Assembly (NCBI GenBank): GCA_019415335.1
Contig: DXKH01000089.1
Coordinates: forward strand, 1 to 38,311
Source of the DNA: Citrobacter sp.
GTDB taxonomy: Bacteria > Pseudomonadota > Gammaproteobacteria > Enterobacterales > Enterobacteriaceae
Direction of reading: 5' to 3'
Length of the DNA: 38,311 nt
The position numbers were made by a program, and so were the translations under genes. The notes under the pieces are model-generated. The model saw only the letters and a list, made by a program, of their open reading frames with translations, made no database searches and was not told where the DNA came from. Shown piece after piece: positions 9,201 through 17,451 of this stretch (positions within the stretch are counted from its first letter, which is position 1; each line of letters starts with the position of its first letter).

Positions 9201-10508
9201 ATGTCACAACATACACGCCCCCTGAATCGCCAGGATTACAAAACGCTGACGCTGGCCGCCCTTGGCGGCGCGCTTGAGTTTTACGATTTCATTATCTTCG
9301 TCTTTTTCGCTGCAGTGGTAGGGGAGTTGTTTTTCCCCGCCGATATTCCCGAATGGCTACGTCAGGTACAAACCTTTGGCATCTTCGCTGCCGGATATCT
9401 GGCGCGTCCGCTAGGTGGCATCATCATGGCGCATTTTGGCGATCTGGTCGGTCGCAAAAAGATGTTCACCCTGAGTATTTTGTTGATGGCGGTTCCCACG
9501 CTGGCGATTGGTCTGCTACCCACTTACGCCTCTATGGGAATTGTTGCGCCGTTATTGTTGCTGCTGATGCGTATTTTGCAGGGGGCGGCGATTGGCGGTG
9601 AAGTCCCGGGTGCATGGGTGTTTGTGGCTGAGCACGTTCCCGAACGTCGTATCGGTATTGCCTGCGGAACGCTAACGGCGGGTCTGACGGTGGGGATTCT
9701 GCTGGGTTCCGTAGTGGCTACTCAGGTAAATACCCTTTTGACGCAACAGGCCGTGCATGACTATGGCTGGCGAATTCCGTTCCTGTTGGGAGGGGTTTTT
9801 GGTCTGGTGGCGATGTATTTACGCCGTTGGTTACAGGAAACACCGGTCTTTCTGGAGATGCAACAACGTAAGAGGCTGGCGCAGGAACTGCCGGTGAAGT
9901 CGGTCGTGATGAAACACCAGAAGGCGGTGGTGATCTCCATGCTTCTGACCTGGCTGCTCTCCGCAGGGATCGTGGTGGTGATTTTAATGTCGCCGGTCTG
10001 GCTGCAAAAGCAGTACGGACTAGCCCCGGCCCTGACGTTGCAGGCAAACAGCGTGGCGACCATTATGCTTTGCGTGGGTTGCCTGTTGGCGGGTTTCATC
10101 GTTGACCGTGTGGGTGCCAGCAAAACCTTTATTGTTGGCAGCCTGTTATTGGCTTGTTCGAGCGGGTTGTTCTATCACCTGTCGGGCACACATCCGCAAC
10201 ACCTGTTCCTGCTCTATGGGCTGGTGGGGCTGTGCGTGGGAGTGGTGGGCGCAGTGCCATACGTGATGGTGCGCGCGTTTCCTGCGGAAGTCCGCTTTAC
10301 CGGCATTTCATTTTCCTACAATGTTTCTTACGCCATTTTCGGTGGGCTGACGCCGATTGCCGTCACGCTGCTGATGAGTTTCTCACCGATGGCTCCAGGC
10401 TGGTATGTGCTGGCGTTGTCACTGGTGGGATTGGGACTGGGAATTTGGCTGCGACAGGATATGTATTATCGCGATACGGAAATGCAGGCTGAGCTACAAC
10501 AGCCGTAA
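9201..10508 (+). CDS. MFS transporter, metabolite:H+ symporter type
   Basis: A 435-residue inner-membrane transporter with about 12 hydrophobic segments. The start ALEFYDFIIFVFFAAVVGEL and the loop GDLVGRKKM (near residues 80-88) are typical of the metabolite:H+ symporter branch (ProP, KgtP, ShiA relatives); GAAIGGEVPGAWVFVAEH is the matching TM4-5 region. Such proteins import small organic acids, osmolytes or similar solutes with protons; the substrate here is unknown. E. coli K-12 has mog next to satP with no such gene, so this looks like a lineage-specific insertion. It converges on satP, an acetate/succinate carrier. The region 9082-9200 holds no promoter I can assign with confidence. Confidence 0.85.
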   Translation: MSQHTRPLNRQDYKTLTLAALGGALEFYDFIIFVFFAAVVGELFFPADIPEWLRQVQTFGIFAAGYLARPLGGIIMAHFGDLVGRKKMFTLSILLMAVPTLAIGLLPTYASMGIVAPLLLLLMRILQGAAIGGEVPGAWVFVAEHVPERRIGIACGTLTAGLTVGILLGSVVATQVNTLLTQQAVHDYGWRIPFLLGGVFGLVAMYLRRWLQETPVFLEMQQRKRLAQELPVKSVVMKHQKAVVISMLLTWLLSAGIVVVILMSPVWLQKQYGLAPALTLQANSVATIMLCVGCLLAGFIVDRVGASKTFIVGSLLLACSSGLFYHLSGTHPQHLFLLYGLVGLCVGVVGAVPYVMVRAFPAEVRFTGISFSYNVSYAIFGGLTPIAVTLLMSFSPMAPGWYVLALSLVGLGLGIWLRQDMYYRDTEMQAELQQP

Positions 10509-10513
10509 TAATG

Positions 10514-10534
10514 ATCCCCCCTTCGCGGGGGGAT
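10514..10534. terminator. shared hairpin between convergent genes
   Basis: ATCCCCCC (10514-10521), loop TTCGC, GGGGGGAT (10527-10534): an 8-base perfect GC-rich stem in the 34 bases between the MFS and satP stops. There is no clear T-run on the plus side and a short T/A-rich stretch on the minus side, so it may serve both genes imperfectly. Confidence 0.65.
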
Positions 10535-10542
10535 ACCGACGA

Positions 10543-11109
10543 TCAGTGTTTTTCGCCAATCGGCAGAATGGTACGGCCAAACTGTTCGTTCAGCACTTCG
10601 CCCATCGCCAGGTAAATGGCGCTGGCACCACACACTAAGCCAACCCAGCCGGCAAAGTGGATCACCGCTTCGTTACCCGCGATGTTACCCACGGCCAACA
10701 GAGCGAACAGAACCGTCAGGCTCAGGAACACGAACTGCAGCGCGCGTGCGCCTGTCAGCGTGCCAAAGAACATGAACAGGGTGAATACGCCCCACAGACC
10801 CAGATAGGCGCCAAGGAACTGTGCATTCGGCGCTTCTGTCAGACCCATTTTCGGCATCAGTAGGATCGCAACCAGCGTCAGCCAGAACGAGCCGTAAGAG
10901 GTGAAGGCGGTCAAACCGAAAGTATTCCCTTTTTTGTATTCCAGCAGGCCGGCAAAAATTTGCGCGATACCGCCGTAGAAAATTCCCATCGCGAGAATAA
11001 TACCGTCAAGGGCGAAGAAACCCGCGTTATGCAGGTTAAGCAGAATGGTGGTCATGCCGAAGCCCATCAGGCCCAGCGGTGCCGGGTTAGCCAACTTAGT
11101 GTTGCCCAT
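10543..11109 (-). CDS. satP: acetate/succinate:H+ symporter SatP
   Basis: A 188-residue inner-membrane protein of the GPR1/FUN34/YaaH (AceTr) family with six hydrophobic segments, the length of E. coli SatP. The family signature [14 protein letters not shown] lies at residues 8-21, and [20 protein letters not shown] follows. Homologues take up acetate and succinate with protons. A CRP-like site lies about 140 bases upstream, which would fit catabolite control. It is divergent from dnaK and convergent with the MFS gene. Confidence 0.97.
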   Translation of the reverse strand: MGNTKLANPAPLGLMGFGMTTILLNLHNAGFFALDGIILAMGIFYGGIAQIFAGLLEYKKGNTFGLTAFTSYGSFWLTLVAILLMPKMGLTEAPNAQFLGAYLGLWGVFTLFMFFGTLTGARALQFVFLSLTVLFALLAVGNIAGNEAVIHFAGWVGLVCGASAIYLAMGEVLNEQFGRTILPIGEKH

Positions 11110-11247
11110 AAATCCTCAAAATCATCATTAATTGAATGGTGAAATAGTTATCCCCGCTAAAACATGACACCGTTCGGGGCGCGGCATAATAATCAGGAGA
11201 AAAGCGACTGTCTATGATCTCATCGGGGGAAAAGGATGAATTTCTGC

Positions 11248-11263
11248 CGTGATCGTCATCACA
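11248..11263 (-). promoter_or_regulatory. CRP-like site upstream of satP
   Basis: Read on the minus strand this is TGTGA-TGACGA-TCACG, nine of ten bases of the CRP half-site pair TGTGA-N6-TCACA. It lies about 140 bases upstream of satP and about 60 bases from dnaK P1. Control of satP is the more likely role. The remaining bases of 11110-11312 show no gene. Confidence 0.6.
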
Positions 11264-11312
11264 CACCGTCCTGGTGATTTATTTCAACAAAAGCAAAAAT
11301 TTTTTCATTCCC

Positions 11313-11345
11313 CCCCTTGATGAAGTGGGTAACGACCCCACTTAG
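11313..11345 (+). promoter_or_regulatory. dnaK P1 heat-shock (sigma-32) promoter
   Basis: CCCCTTGAT (11313-11321) and CCCCACTTAG (11336-11345) match the sigma-32 -35 and -10 patterns with appropriate spacing, at the position of E. coli dnaK P1. Confidence 0.88.
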
Positions 11346-11389
11346 TAGTCAACCGCAGTGGTGAGTCTGAAAAAAAACGAATCAGGGTA

Positions 11390-11417
11390 GTTGAAACCGC
11401 ACGTTTCGCCCTTATTA
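11390..11417 (+). promoter_or_regulatory. dnaK P2 heat-shock (sigma-32) promoter
   Basis: GTTGAAAC (11390-11397) followed by CGCCCTTATTA (11407-11417) is the second sigma-32-type promoter, about 45 bases before the dnaK start codon and in the same place as E. coli P2. Confidence 0.82.
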
Positions 11418-11464
11418 CAGACTCACAACCACATGTTGACCGAATTTTTAGTGGAGACGTTTAG

Positions 11465-13381
11465 ATGGGTAAAATTATTGGTATCGACCTGGGTACTACC
11501 AACTCTTGTGTAGCGATTATGGATGGCACTACTGCACGTGTGCTGGAGAACGCCGAGGGCGATCGCACCACGCCTTCTATCATTGCTTATACCCAGGATG
11601 GTGAAACTCTGGTTGGTCAGCCGGCTAAACGTCAGGCAGTGACAAACCCGCAAAACACCCTGTTTGCGATTAAACGCCTGATTGGCCGCCGCTTCCAGGA
11701 CGAAGAAGTTCAACGTGATGTTTCCATCATGCCGTACAAAATCATTGGCGCCGATAACGGCGACGCATGGCTGGATGTGAAAGGTCAGAAAATGGCACCG
11801 CCGCAGATCTCTGCAGAAGTGCTGAAGAAAATGAAGAAAACGGCTGAAGATTACCTGGGCGAACCGGTAACTGAAGCGGTTATCACTGTACCTGCTTACT
11901 TTAACGATGCTCAGCGTCAGGCAACCAAAGACGCCGGTCGTATCGCAGGTCTGGAAGTGAAACGTATCATCAACGAACCGACTGCCGCTGCACTGGCGTA
12001 TGGTCTGGATAAAGAAGTCGGTAACCGTACTATCGCGGTTTACGACCTCGGTGGTGGTACTTTCGATATCTCTATTATCGAAATCGACGAAGTTGACGGC
12101 GAAAAAACCTTCGAAGTTCTGGCAACCAACGGTGATACCCACCTGGGTGGTGAAGACTTCGACAGCCGTATGATCAACTATCTGGTTGAAGAATTTAAGA
12201 AAGATCAGGGCATTGACCTGCGTAATGACCCGCTGGCAATGCAGCGCCTGAAAGAAGCGGCAGAAAAAGCGAAAATCGAGCTTTCTTCTGCGCAGCAGAC
12301 CGACGTGAACCTGCCGTACATCACTGCAGATGCCACCGGTCCGAAACACATGAACATCAAAGTGACTCGCGCGAAACTGGAAAGCCTGGTCGAAGATCTG
12401 GTGAACCGTTCCATCGAGCCGCTGAAAGTCGCTCTGCAGGACGCTGGCCTGTCCGTATCTGATATCAACGACGTTATCCTCGTTGGTGGCCAGACGCGTA
12501 TGCCAATGGTGCAGAAGAAAGTGGCTGAGTTCTTTGGTAAAGAACCGCGTAAAGACGTGAACCCGGACGAAGCCGTGGCTATCGGTGCTGCCGTTCAGGG
12601 CGGTGTATTGACCGGTGATGTGAAAGACGTACTGCTGTTGGACGTTACCCCGCTGTCTCTGGGTATCGAAACCATGGGCGGCGTGATGACCGCGCTAATC
12701 AACAAAAACACCACTATCCCGACCAAGCACAGCCAGGTGTTCTCTACCGCTGAAGACAACCAGTCTGCGGTAACCATCCATGTGCTGCAGGGTGAACGTA
12801 AACGTGCGTCTGATAACAAATCTCTGGGTCAGTTCAACCTGGATGGGATCAACCCGGCACCGCGCGGCATGCCGCAGATTGAAGTCACTTTCGATATCGA
12901 TGCTGACGGTATCCTGCACGTTTCCGCGAAAGACAAAAACAGCGGTAAAGAGCAGAAGATCACCATCAAGGCGTCTTCTGGCCTGAACGAAGAAGAAATT
13001 CAGAAAATGGTTCGTGAAGCTGAAGCGAACGCCGAGTCTGACCGTAAGTTCGAAGAGCTGGTTCAGACCCGCAACCAGGGCGACCATCTGCTGCACAGCA
13101 CTCGCAAGCAGGTTGAGGAAGCCGGCGAACAACTGCCAGCTGACGACAAAACGGCTATCGAGTCTGCACTGACCGCACTGGAAACGGCACTGAAAGGTGA
13201 AGACAAAGCGGCTATCGAAGCGAAGATGCAGGAGCTGGCGCAGGTTTCCCAGAAACTGATGGAAATCGCTCAGCAGCAGCATGCACAGCAGCAAGCGGGC
13301 TCCGCTGACGCTTCCGCAAACAACGCGAAAGATGATGATGTTGTCGACGCTGAGTTTGAAGAAGTGAAAGACAAAAAATAA
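11465..13381 (+). CDS. dnaK: molecular chaperone DnaK (Hsp70)
   Basis: ATP-dependent cytosolic Hsp70 that binds exposed hydrophobic peptides with DnaJ and GrpE, and in enterobacteria also feeds back on sigma-32. At 638 residues it equals E. coli DnaK. The nucleotide-binding domain begins [15 protein letters not shown], with [13 protein letters not shown] near residue 195 and [10 protein letters not shown] later; the C-terminus ends in an acidic tail ([16 protein letters not shown]). Codon choice is strongly biased, as in highly expressed genes. It has two sigma-32 promoters upstream. The spacing to dnaJ is unusually long because of an inserted ERIC element. Confidence 0.99.
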   Translation: MGKIIGIDLGTTNSCVAIMDGTTARVLENAEGDRTTPSIIAYTQDGETLVGQPAKRQAVTNPQNTLFAIKRLIGRRFQDEEVQRDVSIMPYKIIGADNGDAWLDVKGQKMAPPQISAEVLKKMKKTAEDYLGEPVTEAVITVPAYFNDAQRQATKDAGRIAGLEVKRIINEPTAAALAYGLDKEVGNRTIAVYDLGGGTFDISIIEIDEVDGEKTFEVLATNGDTHLGGEDFDSRMINYLVEEFKKDQGIDLRNDPLAMQRLKEAAEKAKIELSSAQQTDVNLPYITADATGPKHMNIKVTRAKLESLVEDLVNRSIEPLKVALQDAGLSVSDINDVILVGGQTRMPMVQKKVAEFFGKEPRKDVNPDEAVAIGAAVQGGVLTGDVKDVLLLDVTPLSLGIETMGGVMTALINKNTTIPTKHSQVFSTAEDNQSAVTIHVLQGERKRASDNKSLGQFNLDGINPAPRGMPQIEVTFDIDADGILHVSAKDKNSGKEQKITIKASSGLNEEEIQKMVREAEANAESDRKFEELVQTRNQGDHLLHSTRKQVEEAGEQLPADDKTAIESALTALETALKGEDKAAIEAKMQELAQVSQKLMEIAQQQHAQQQAGSADASANNAKDDDVVDAEFEEVKDKK

Positions 13382-13408
13382 TCGCCCTGATGCAGGGTAA
13401 TTAATCGG

Positions 13409-13564
13409 CACGGGCGTAGAAGTTAATACACAAAATCATTCAAATTGCGTCAAAGCGGCAAGCGAGTGAATCCCCGGGAGCGTACAGTCGTACGTGACTG
13501 GGGTGAACGAACGAAGCCAACGCAGAAGCGGTTTGAAGGATGAAGTGTATACTCTACGCCCGTG
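13409..13564 (+). other. 12-base inverted repeat enclosing the ERIC element
   Basis: CACGGGCGTAGA (13409-13420) is exactly complementary to TCTACGCCCGTG (13553-13564). The two arms bracket the ERIC copy, with 5 and 2 bases of margin. E. coli, as I recall, has a hairpin with arms CACGGGCG/CGCCCGTG in this same spacer, overlapping the reported small RNA Tpke11. The simplest reading is that ERIC entered the loop of this ancestral hairpin. The right arm also creates a false in-frame GTG start at 13562 upstream of dnaJ. Confidence 0.8.
13426..13550. repeat. ERIC (IRU) element
   Basis: A 125-base imperfect palindrome, close to the usual 127-base ERIC length. The core GTGAATCCCCGGGAGC and GTGACTGGGGTGAACG matches the two classic ERIC primer regions with few changes. 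The ends form imperfect inverted repeats (ATACAC...CATTCAAA versus TTTGAAGGAT...GTGTAT) and sit at TA dinucleotides, as ERIC copies usually do. It lies in the transcribed spacer between dnaK and dnaJ and should fold into a long hairpin in the mRNA. Confidence 0.93.
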
Positions 13565-13591
13565 TTCGCATGTAAAGGGCAGAAAAAAGAG

Positions 13592-14725
13592 ATGGCTAAG
13601 CAAGACTATTACGAGATTTTAGGCGTTTCCAAATCAGCGGAAGAGCGTGAAATCAAAAAGGCCTACAAGCGCCTGGCCATGAAATTTCACCCGGACCGTA
13701 ATCAGGGTGATAAAGAGGCCGAAGCCAAGTTTAAAGAGATCAAAGAAGCGTATGAAGTCCTGACCGACTCGCAAAAACGCGCCGCTTACGACCAGTATGG
13801 TCACGCTGCGTTTGAGCAAGGCGGTATGGGTGGCGGCGGCGGTTTTGGCGGCGGCGCAGACTTCAGCGATATCTTTGGTGACGTTTTTGGCGATATCTTT
13901 GGCGGTGGTCGGGGTCGTCAACGTGCTGCGCGTGGGGCCGATTTACGTTACAACATGGATCTCACCCTGGAAGAAGCCGTACGTGGCGTGACCAAAGAGA
14001 TCCGCATTCCGACGCTGGAAGAGTGTGATGTTTGCCACGGCAGCGGCGCGAAAGCGGGGACTCAGCCACAGACCTGTCCGACCTGTCACGGTTCCGGCCA
14101 GGTGCAGATGCGCCAGGGGTTCTTCGCGGTTCAGCAAACCTGTCCACACTGTCAGGGACGCGGTACGCTGATCAAAGATCCGTGCAATAAGTGTCACGGT
14201 CATGGTCGCGTCGAGAAGAGCAAAACGCTGTCGGTTAAAATTCCGGCAGGCGTGGATACCGGCGACCGCATTCGTCTCTCAGGCGAGGGTGAAGCCGGCG
14301 AGCATGGCGCACCGGCAGGGGATCTGTACGTTCAGGTTCAGGTGAAACAGCACCCGATCTTCGAACGTGAAGGTAACAACCTGTACTGCGAAGTGCCGAT
14401 CAACTTTGCGATGGCTGCGCTCGGCGGCGAGATTGAAGTTCCGACGCTGGATGGCCGCGTGAAGCTGAAAGTTCCCAGTGAAACGCAGACCGGTAAACTG
14501 TTCCGCATGCGTGGCAAAGGCGTGAAGTCGGTCCGTGGCGGCGCGCAGGGCGATTTGCTGTGCCGTGTCGTGGTCGAAACGCCGGTCGGTCTGAACGAGA
14601 AGCAGAAACAACTGCTGAAAGACCTGCAGGAAAGTTTTGGCGGCCCAACCGGCGAAAAGAACAGCCCGCGCTCCAAGAGTTTCTTTGACGGTGTGAAAAA
14701 GTTCTTTGACGATTTGACCCGTTAA
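13592..14725 (+). CDS. dnaJ: co-chaperone DnaJ (Hsp40)
   Basis: Delivers substrates to DnaK and stimulates its ATPase. The 377 residues contain a J domain (about 1-70, HPD in KFHPDRNQ), a Gly/Phe-rich linker (about 75-115), four CxxCxGxG zinc repeats ([32 protein letters not shown]) and the C-terminal substrate domains. The ATG at 13592 gives the conserved [11 protein letters not shown]; an open extension from GTG 13562 lies in a hairpin arm and is rejected. It is co-directional with dnaK and ends in a strong terminator. How much dnaJ message comes through the ERIC spacer is an open question. Confidence 0.98.
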   Translation: MAKQDYYEILGVSKSAEEREIKKAYKRLAMKFHPDRNQGDKEAEAKFKEIKEAYEVLTDSQKRAAYDQYGHAAFEQGGMGGGGGFGGGADFSDIFGDVFGDIFGGGRGRQRAARGADLRYNMDLTLEEAVRGVTKEIRIPTLEECDVCHGSGAKAGTQPQTCPTCHGSGQVQMRQGFFAVQQTCPHCQGRGTLIKDPCNKCHGHGRVEKSKTLSVKIPAGVDTGDRIRLSGEGEAGEHGAPAGDLYVQVQVKQHPIFEREGNNLYCEVPINFAMAALGGEIEVPTLDGRVKLKVPSETQTGKLFRMRGKGVKSVRGGAQGDLLCRVVVETPVGLNEKQKQLLKDLQESFGGPTGEKNSPRSKSFFDGVKKFFDDLTR

Positions 14726-14753
14726 TCACTGACTAACGGCGTTCTCATTGAAT

Positions 14754-14791
14754 AAAAACCGGTATTCCCTGTGAGGGAGTACCGGTTTTTT
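14754..14791 (+). terminator. dnaKJ operon terminator
   Basis: AAAAACCGGTA pairs with TACCGGTTTTTT around an inner TCCCT/AGGGA stem and GTG loop, then a T-run (14786-14791). Strong intrinsic terminator 28 bases after dnaJ, with an A-run that allows function on the other strand too. Confidence 0.93.
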
Positions 14792-14963
14792 ATTATCTGG
14801 ACCCGATGTTTATCACAATGAATGTGCATTTTATAACAAGCTAAGTAAATAGGCAGACGATACCAGGATAAAATAATAAATGAGTCGTTATTAATAGTGA
14901 TGGACTTAGCATCTCTAAAACAACATTTTTTGACACCTTATTTTCGGCAGGCTTGATCTCTTC

Positions 14964-14982
14964 TGATGTGAGATTTACATCA
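14964..14982. promoter_or_regulatory. palindrome upstream of the sulfatase locus
   Basis: TGATGT (14964-14969), seven bases, ACATCA (14977-14982): a perfect 6-base inverted repeat about 90 bases before the outer-membrane channel gene. TGTGA and TCAC occur here but eight bases apart, so it is not a canonical CRP site. It may be the operator of an unknown regulator. The remainder of 14792-15071 is AT-rich leader with no gene that I see. Confidence 0.4.
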
Positions 14983-15071
14983 CTCTTCTTCGATTCTGTT
15001 CGGTTAGTATTTGTCGCCGTGGTAAAGGGGTTTTACTGCTGAATAAAATATAATTATGAGGAATAGATTAA

Positions 15072-15836
15072 ATGCCTCGGATAAAAAACGTATTAATAGC
15101 CAGTCTGGTGCTGACTGCGCCTTCTCTTTTTAGCCACTCCGCGCAGGCTCTGGAATATAAAAACGCGTTCGGTTCAATTAATGCCGGTTATGCTGACTGG
15201 AATAGCGGGCTTGTCAATGTTCATCGGGGCGAGGTCTGGAAAGCGACAGCAGATTTCGGTATCAATTTTAAAGAAACTGAGTTTTATTCATTTTATGAAA
15301 GCAATGTCTTAAATCACTCTGTTGCCGGGCGTAACCATACGGTATCAGCCATGACCCATGTCCGCCTGTTTGATTCCAGCTATACCTTCTTTGGCAAACT
15401 TTATGGTCAGTGGGACAACTCCTGGGGGGATGACCTCGATATGTTTTATGGCCTGGGTTATCTCGGCTGGGCAGGTAATTGGGGGTTCTTTAAACCGTAT
15501 ATTGGATTACATAATCAATCTGGCGATTATGTTTCGCAGAAATACGGGCAAACCAGTGGCTGGAACGGTTATGTACTGGGATGGACTGCGGCCTATAACT
15601 TTACGCTCCTTGATGAGAAATTCGTTCTCTCAAACTGGAATGAAATTGAATTTGATCGCAATAACGCTTACGCGGAACAGCAATATGGCGACTATGGCAT
15701 TAATGGCGGCCTAACACTGGCATGGAAATTCTATCCCCGCTGGAAGGCGATGGTCACCTGGCGTTATTTCGAAAATAAATTAGGTTACGACGGTTTCGGT
15801 GACCAGATGATTTATATGGTCGGATATGAATTTTAA
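15072..15836 (+). CDS. Tsx/OmpK-like outer-membrane channel protein
   Basis: A 254-residue secreted protein: basic N-terminus, hydrophobic stretch and AQA cleavage motif give a signal peptide of about 26 residues (mature start near LEYKNAFGS). The remainder alternates short polar and aromatic strands and ends in phenylalanine (MVGYEF), as outer-membrane beta-barrels do. Content and length fit the nucleoside-specific channel family (Tsx, OmpK), recognised from overall pattern rather than one decisive motif. It lies 20 bases before a periplasmic sulfatase gene and probably lets the sulfated substrate or its product cross the outer membrane. GAGGA nine bases before ATG supports the start. Confidence 0.8.
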   Translation: MPRIKNVLIASLVLTAPSLFSHSAQALEYKNAFGSINAGYADWNSGLVNVHRGEVWKATADFGINFKETEFYSFYESNVLNHSVAGRNHTVSAMTHVRLFDSSYTFFGKLYGQWDNSWGDDLDMFYGLGYLGWAGNWGFFKPYIGLHNQSGDYVSQKYGQTSGWNGYVLGWTAAYNFTLLDEKFVLSNWNEIEFDRNNAYAEQQYGDYGINGGLTLAWKFYPRWKAMVTWRYFENKLGYDGFGDQMIYMVGYEF

Positions 15837-15856
15837 TAAAAGGCAAAGGAGTTGAA

Positions 15857-17350
15857 ATGAAAAGAACAGTCGTTGCCAGTATGATTGGTCTGGCGTTATG
15901 TGCCGGAAGCACATTGCAAACCGCGCAGGCGGCTTTGGATAAACGGCCTAATCTGGTCATTATTATGGCTGATGATCTGGGCTATGGAGATCTGGCCACC
16001 TATGGGCATCAAATCGTAAAAACCCCTAATATCGACAAACTGGCGCAGGACGGGGTGAAATTCACCGACTACTATGCACCCGCTCCGCTGTGTTCTCCTT
16101 CTCGGGCCGGGTTATTAACCGGACGAATGCCATTTCGCACCGGGATCCGTTCCTGGATCCCGGAAGGAAAAAATGTCGCACTGGGCCGTAACGAGCTGAC
16201 GATTGCCAACCTGTTAAAGCAGCAGGGCTATGACACGGCGATGATGGGGAAATTACACCTGAATGCAGGGGGTGAGCGTACCGATCAGCCGCAGGCAAAA
16301 GATATGGGCTTTGACTACAGCCTGGTGAATGCGGCGGGGTTCGTGACAGATTCCGCGTTAGATAATGCAAAAGAACGACCGCGTAACGGCATGGTGCATC
16401 CGACCGGATTTTTGCGTAATGGCAAACCGATTGGCCGGGCAGAAACTTACAGCGGTGAACTGGTAAGTTCAGAAGCGGTTAACTGGCTGGATAATAAGAA
16501 AGATGATAATCCGTTCTTCTTATATGTCGCCTTTACGGAGGTCCACAGTCCACTGGCGTCGCCGAAAAAATACCTCGATATGTATTCGCAATATATGAGC
16601 GCGTATCAGAAACAGCATCCGGAGGAGTTCTACGGTGACTGGGCGGATAAACCCTGGCGCGGCACGGGAGAATATTACGCGAACATCAGCTACCTGGATG
16701 CCCAGGTCGGTAAAGTGCTGGATAAGATCAAAGCAATGGGTGAAGAAGATAACACCATTGTGATTTTTACCAGCGATAACGGCCCGGTGACGCGTGAGGC
16801 GCGTAAAATATATGAACTGAATCTCGCGGGTGAGACGGATGGGTTACGTGGCCGTAAAGATAACCTGTGGGAAGGTGGGATTCGTGTTCCGGCAATCATA
16901 AAGTATGGCAATCATATTCCACAGGGAATGGTCACGGATACACCGGCTTACGGTCTTGACTGGCTGCCGACACTGGCAAGCATGATGAATTTTAAACTGC
17001 CAACTGATCGTACTTATGATGGGCAATCCCTGGCTCCCGTACTGGCGCATAAAACCTTAAAACGCGAAAAACCGATGATCTTTGGTATTGATATGCCATT
17101 ACAGGATGATCCGACTGACGAATGGGCGATTCGGGATGGCGACTGGAAAATGATCATCGATCGTGAAAATAAACCCAAGTATCTCTATAACCTGAAAAAG
17201 GATCGTTCCGAGACACTTAATCAGTTGGGTAAACAGCCTGAAATTGAAAAACGAATGTATGGCGAATTCCTGAAATATAAGCAGAACATTGATAACGATT
17301 CATTAATGAAGGCTCGTGGTGATAAACCGACACCGGTTACCTGGAGTTAA
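15857..17350 (+). CDS. periplasmic sulfatase, Cys type
   Basis: A 497-residue sulfatase (alkaline phosphatase superfamily) with a signal peptide of about 25 residues ending AQA. The catalytic signature CSPSR lies at residues 79-83, so Cys79 should be converted to formylglycine. Metal and sulfate ligands are visible: Asp39-Asp40 (IMADDLGYGD), Lys132 and His134 (GKLH; many relatives have GKWH), and Asp307-Asn308 (TSDNG). It hydrolyses sulfate esters; the substrate is unknown. AAGGAG lies five bases before ATG. Its activating enzyme follows downstream after a hairpin. E. coli YdeN and sulfatases next to Salmonella nhaA are the relatives I recall. Confidence 0.93.
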   Translation: MKRTVVASMIGLALCAGSTLQTAQAALDKRPNLVIIMADDLGYGDLATYGHQIVKTPNIDKLAQDGVKFTDYYAPAPLCSPSRAGLLTGRMPFRTGIRSWIPEGKNVALGRNELTIANLLKQQGYDTAMMGKLHLNAGGERTDQPQAKDMGFDYSLVNAAGFVTDSALDNAKERPRNGMVHPTGFLRNGKPIGRAETYSGELVSSEAVNWLDNKKDDNPFFLYVAFTEVHSPLASPKKYLDMYSQYMSAYQKQHPEEFYGDWADKPWRGTGEYYANISYLDAQVGKVLDKIKAMGEEDNTIVIFTSDNGPVTREARKIYELNLAGETDGLRGRKDNLWEGGIRVPAIIKYGNHIPQGMVTDTPAYGLDWLPTLASMMNFKLPTDRTYDGQSLAPVLAHKTLKREKPMIFGIDMPLQDDPTDEWAIRDGDWKMIIDRENKPKYLYNLKKDRSETLNQLGKQPEIEKRMYGEFLKYKQNIDNDSLMKARGDKPTPVTWS

Positions 17351-17398
17351 TAGACGAATAATAAGAAACAGTAAGTATGCCACTTAGGGCGCTGCCCG

Positions 17399-17434
17399 CC
17401 TGATTCAGCACATCGTGCTGAATCAGGTTCTTTT
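17399..17434 (+). terminator. hairpin between sulfatase and its maturase
   Basis: CCTGATTCAGCAC (17399-17411) and GTGCTGAATCAGG (17415-17427) form a perfect 13-base stem with an ATC loop, followed by TTCTTTT. It looks like an intrinsic terminator of moderate strength, 18 bases before the maturase start, so it may reduce maturase expression relative to the sulfatase. Confidence 0.75.
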
Positions 17435-17451
17435 ATTGATGGATCTGAAGG

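Noticed and set aside
11423..12349. 308-codon minus-strand frame over the start of dnaK
   Set aside because: Antisense shadow created by the strong codon bias of dnaK; it also crosses the dnaK ribosome site.
14967..14984. CRP site upstream of the outer-membrane channel gene
   Set aside because: TGTGA and TCAC are present but separated by eight bases instead of six; reported only as an unassigned palindrome.
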